In this document: positions 5,523-6,884 of the stretch, one piece after another | Numbering within the stretch: the first letter of the stretch is position 1 | How the letters are laid out: each line of letters starts with the position of its first letter | Assembly: GCA_003478935.1 (NCBI GenBank) | Contig: QUFP01000076.1 | Span: forward strand, 1-6,884 | From: Firmicutes bacterium AF25-13AC | Lineage (GTDB): Bacteria; Bacillota; Clostridia; Lachnospirales; Lachnospiraceae | Direction: 5' to 3' | Length of the DNA stretch: 6,884 nucleotides | Translations under genes and position numbers: made by a program | Notes under the pieces: generated by a model | Databases searched by the model: none | What the model saw: the letters and a program-made list of their open reading frames with translations, nothing else | What the model was told of the DNA's origin: nothing

Positions 5523-5720
5523 TTAATCTTTCAAATTAGTTAAATCCTCTAAATACATTTCTATATTACCACACTCTGGACAGACCGCAACTTTTACATC
5601 ATCTATAATTTTTGCCTTTTGTTTTTCATCTACATGAACAACAATCCCATAGCCCCCACCATTTACTTTAAGTCTTAAATCTGACATCATAACTTTTCCG
5701 CATTTTGCACATTTTCTCAT
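5523..5720 (-). CDS. Small zinc-ribbon protein
   Basis: 65 residues with two Cys pairs, CAKCGK at 4-7 and CPECGN at about 47-50, spaced as in a four-Cys zinc ribbon. Between them lies a glycine-rich strand segment (KVNGGGYGIVVHVDEK). Its C-terminus, NIEMYLEDLTNLKD, is acidic. Similar stand-alone zinc ribbons of this length are widespread in Firmicutes and have no defined role; nucleic-acid or protein binding is the usual guess. ATG at 5720 has GGAGGTGG about 8-9 bases upstream, a strong site. It is the most upstream gene of a likely minus-strand operon that goes on to the small membrane protein and the ABC genes. All four metal ligands are present, so it appears intact. Confidence 0.82.
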   Translation of the reverse strand: MRKCAKCGKVMMSDLRLKVNGGGYGIVVHVDEKQKAKIIDDVKVAVCPECGNIEMYLEDLTNLKD

Positions 5721-5768
5721 TGTTTACCACCTCCAAATGTATAAATTAAATTTCGATTTGTTGCTTAC

Positions 5769-5774
5769 ATTATA
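5769..5774 (-). promoter_or_regulatory. Candidate -10 box for the zinc-ribbon/ABC gene cluster
   Basis: Perfect TATAAT on the minus strand about 50 bases before the zinc-ribbon start. No convincing -35 hexamer stands 16-18 bases upstream, so the promoter may be activator-dependent or the match may be chance. Confidence 0.35.
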
Positions 5775-5816
5775 CTTCATTCATCCCTCCAAGTATAGTA
5801 GGAGTTTGTAAAGAAT

Positions 5817-5853
5817 TGAGAGAAACCGCCTTCCCATCGAACAGTTTCTCTCA
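5817..5853 (-). terminator. Inverted repeat after the TTRAP gene, possible terminator
   Basis: A 10-bp perfect stem, TGAGAGAAAC (5817-5826) with GTTTCTCTCA (5844-5853), closes a 17-base loop. On the minus strand it begins 24 bases after the TTRAP stop and is followed by AATTCTTT, a weak T-tract. It could instead be an end or regulatory hairpin of the mobile element that supplied TTRAP. Confidence 0.45.
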
Positions 5854-5877
5854 CTATGTCATTCCGACACGATAAAT

Positions 5878-6093
5878 TTACTGCTCAAAATCCGGGTACA
5901 ACTCCAGCTCGGCAAACTCGACATCACTCATGGCCTGGAGCTTGCCCAATGCGCTGTCTGTCAACTCCCGCAGCTCGGTTTCCTCCGGGGCCAGCTCGCC
6001 GCGCATCTCACGCAGTCTGTCGATCAGTCCGGTGCGACTACCGGTATTGTAAATGCACATCAGGTTCATTTCCTCAAAAGTGAAGTTTCCCAA
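5878..6093 (-). CDS. Transposon-transfer assisting (TTRAP) family protein, native start probably lost
   Basis: About 71 residues reading GNFTFEEMNLMCIYNTGSRT, then GLIDRLREMRGELAPEETEL, RELTDSALGKLQAMSD and VEFAELELYPDFEQ. This follows the TTRAP family (PF14203) end to end: relatives start M-x-x-FT.EEMNL.C.Y.TG.R..LI and end ALDL.PDF. These small, acidic, helical proteins are found in Clostridia ICEs and conjugative transposons and are thought to help transfer, though no mechanism is established. The frame reaches repeat copy 3 exactly here. TTG at 6093-6091 would be the first codon outside the repeat and GTG at 6114 lies inside it, but neither has a ribosome site, so the original start and promoter were most likely removed at the junction. 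The gene is clearly GC-richer than the ABC genes beside it. It has no other transfer genes around it. Confidence 0.75.
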   Translation of the reverse strand: MGNFTFEEMNLMCIYNTGSRTGLIDRLREMRGELAPEETELRELTDSALGKLQAMSDVEFAELELYPDFEQ

Positions 6094-6123
6094 AATTGTA
6101 AGAGTACCTGGCACTGCGTCTTA
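6094..6123. repeat. Dispersed 30-bp REP-like repeat, copy 3, at a gene-gene junction
   Basis: Matches copy 2 at 29 of 30 bases (and over 6092-6124) and copy 1 at 29 of 30. It lies exactly between two unrelated minus-strand frames: the rhamnosidase fragment stops matching its family at 6125 and TTRAP homology starts at about 6090. Both ended or started at the repeat, so this copy marks an insertion or recombination point. Confidence 0.85.
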
Positions 6124-6124
6124 T

Positions 6125-6589
6125 ATCATGATTTCTGCTTCTCGCATCATCTCTCCAAAACTCTGGTAGAGTCGTCTCATTATTATTGATAAACCGCAAA
6201 TACGATGGATGATCTTTTTTCATAATCATCTCATGTATCTTTTCATGTTGGTTCATTTCTGATAAGGCTCGAAGAATATAAACAAGACCAATCTCACCAC
6301 ATTTTAGATGCGAATCTGTACACAAAGCAAGTAGTTCTGCCTGAACCGATTTTACGCACTCTTTTGGAACCATCCCAAAACATAGTGGAAGAGCCTGATT
6401 CGCCTGTGTTATTTCTCCATTATCATATGAGCGATAATATGCCCGACCATTTTCTTTTATAAGTAGAGTTTGATTATATGCCTTCTTAACCATTTGGGCC
6501 TGATTTAAAAATTCTTTCTCATCTTCTTTTTTGAGAAGTTTTGAAATTTCAGCCATTACCATCAAATCGTGATAGTAAAATGCAGTCTG
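6125..6589 (-). pseudogene. Alpha-L-rhamnosidase (GH78) internal fragment, truncated at both ends
   Basis: The frame reads QTAFYYHDLMVMAEISKLLK at its start, then NGEITQANQALPLCFGMVPKE, GEIGLVYILRALSEM, and MKKDHPSYLRFINNNETTLP followed by EFWRDDARSRNHD. This is the C-terminal half of the (alpha/alpha)6 catalytic domain of GH78 enzymes, which remove rhamnose from plant glycosides and polysaccharides. The Glu in the TT-x-P-E-F-W motif corresponds to the catalytic base; the general-acid region lies in the missing N-terminal part. About 155 codons remain of the usual 700 or more. Upstream, a TGA (6592-6590) directly precedes the first matching codon; downstream, the family would continue after NHD with (M/L)xG…, but the frame enters repeat copy 3 and runs on to 6074. 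TTG 6565 is the first usable start but would yield only a fragment, so no active enzyme is expected. Confidence 0.8.
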
Positions 6590-6597
6590 TCAACAAC

Positions 6598-6618
6598 TCG
6601 GTCATAGAATGGCCGAGC
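6598..6618. repeat. Perfect short hairpin at the upstream edge of the rhamnosidase fragment
   Basis: CTCGGTCAT and ATGGCCGAG pair over 9 positions (one G-T) around a 3-base loop. It sits 9 bases beyond the point where rhamnosidase homology ends and covers the stop of the small ORF at 6602. On the minus strand it is followed by TTGTTG, too weak a T-tract for a clear terminator. It may mark the second break point. Confidence 0.4.
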
Positions 6619-6724
6619 ATGCAAAGTTTCCCTTGAATACCGGACATTCAATTTCCGCCCTTTGAAAATAAGTCCACATTACACAATACGAATAACGCAG
6701 GCAGATCCTCTCCGGACAGTCCAT
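6602..6724 (-). CDS. Possible small Cys-rich protein or remnant (unrecognised)
   Basis: From ATG 6724 the minus strand reads 40 residues: MDCPERICLRYSYCVMWTYF, then QRAEIECPVFKGNFACSAIL and TGA. Five Cys with D-C-P, I-C, Y-C and E-C-P spacing, plus a sixth Cys (HDC) just upstream in an open frame that extends back to about 6766, look like a small metal-binding protein more than chance. However, there is no clear ribosome site before the ATG, and no family is recognised. It could be the 3' part of a gene whose start was lost, or a non-coding stretch. Confidence 0.25.
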   Translation of the reverse strand: MDCPERICLRYSYCVMWTYFQRAEIECPVFKGNFACSAIL

Positions 6725-6884
6725 CTTACAGTCATGCCGTAAGAAGACGGTGGTTGTTGATATGTTCTGCTCTACTCACAGATGAGATCCTACAGCATCA
6801 TGTAAGATGTTACAGGGTCCCGTCTGCTTTCATGCAGATGCTGCTTGTTTTGTTTTATATGCGATATGCCGTTTTTCATATACG
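6725..6884. other. Right-edge stretch without a supported gene
   Basis: No convincing gene. Short hairpins are present: CTTAC/GTAAG (6726-6730 and 6739-6743) and TCTGC/GCAGA (6823-6838), the latter followed on the plus strand by a T-rich run (CTTGTTTTGTTTT), a weak terminator candidate. A 29-codon minus-strand frame from ATG 6879 has no recognisable content. Confidence 0.3.

Noticed and set aside
256..6123. CRISPR-like array from the three 30-bp repeats
   Set aside because: Copies are 2.3 and 3.6 kb apart, with genes between them and no short uniform spacers or cas genes.
6074..6565. Functional 163-residue gene from TTG 6565
   Set aside because: Homology to GH78 extends upstream of this start to the TGA at 6590 and ends at 6125; the last residues come from the repeat and from TTRAP sequence in the wrong frame. 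It is a fragment.
1..6884. tRNA, rRNA or known riboswitch
   Set aside because: No cloverleaf, rRNA-like or recognised riboswitch core was seen on either strand by eye; a covariance-model search was not possible here.

Overview
The window looks like an accessory, mosaic stretch of chromosome from a low-to-moderate GC Gram-positive gut anaerobe (class Clostridia, probably Lachnospiraceae-like). This is inferred from strong AGGAGG-type ribosome sites, TTGACA/TATAAT promoters, a BceAB-type ABC exporter, and fragments typical of Clostridia integrative/conjugative elements (ICEs): an ICE-type XRE regulator, a cysteine-rich KTR protein and a TTRAP protein. There are no rRNA, tRNA or CRISPR features.

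Layout. (A) 1-255: start of a minus-strand P-loop ATPase that runs off the left edge, with its promoter. (B) 286-2516: a minus-strand XRE regulator; a GC-richer chimeric gene remnant; then a plus-strand operon driven by a strong extended -10 promoter flanked by two operator-like repeats. The operon holds a short XRE repressor, a four-helix membrane protein, a DUF3784 membrane protein and a cysteine-rich KTR gene broken by an in-frame TAG, and ends in a strong terminator. (C) 2547-6093: a minus-strand cluster that reads zinc-ribbon protein, small membrane-anchored protein, ABC ATPase, then ABC permease. The permease is split by one in-frame TAA. A TTRAP gene lies upstream of this cluster, lacking a convincing start. 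(D) 6125-6884: a GH78 alpha-L-rhamnosidase fragment truncated at both ends, then a largely unassigned stretch with a possible small Cys-rich ORF.

The most striking structure is a near-identical 30-bp, partly palindromic repeat (core GAGTACCTGGCACTG) present three times in the same orientation (256-285, 2517-2546, 6094-6123). Each copy lies exactly at a boundary between these blocks. At the third copy the rhamnosidase frame ends within a base or two of one edge and the TTRAP frame begins at the other edge. The repeat therefore marks insertion or recombination junctions. It resembles the REP-like sequences associated with Y1/RAYT-type transposases, although no transposase is present here.

Functionally, block B looks like a self-regulated XRE/membrane-protein cassette and block C like an antimicrobial-peptide or lipid-flippase type ABC system. 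Several genes are decayed (KTR, permease, TTRAP start, rhamnosidase, SLOG-like remnant), so the region reads as an old landing zone of mobile-element pieces more than as one intact system.
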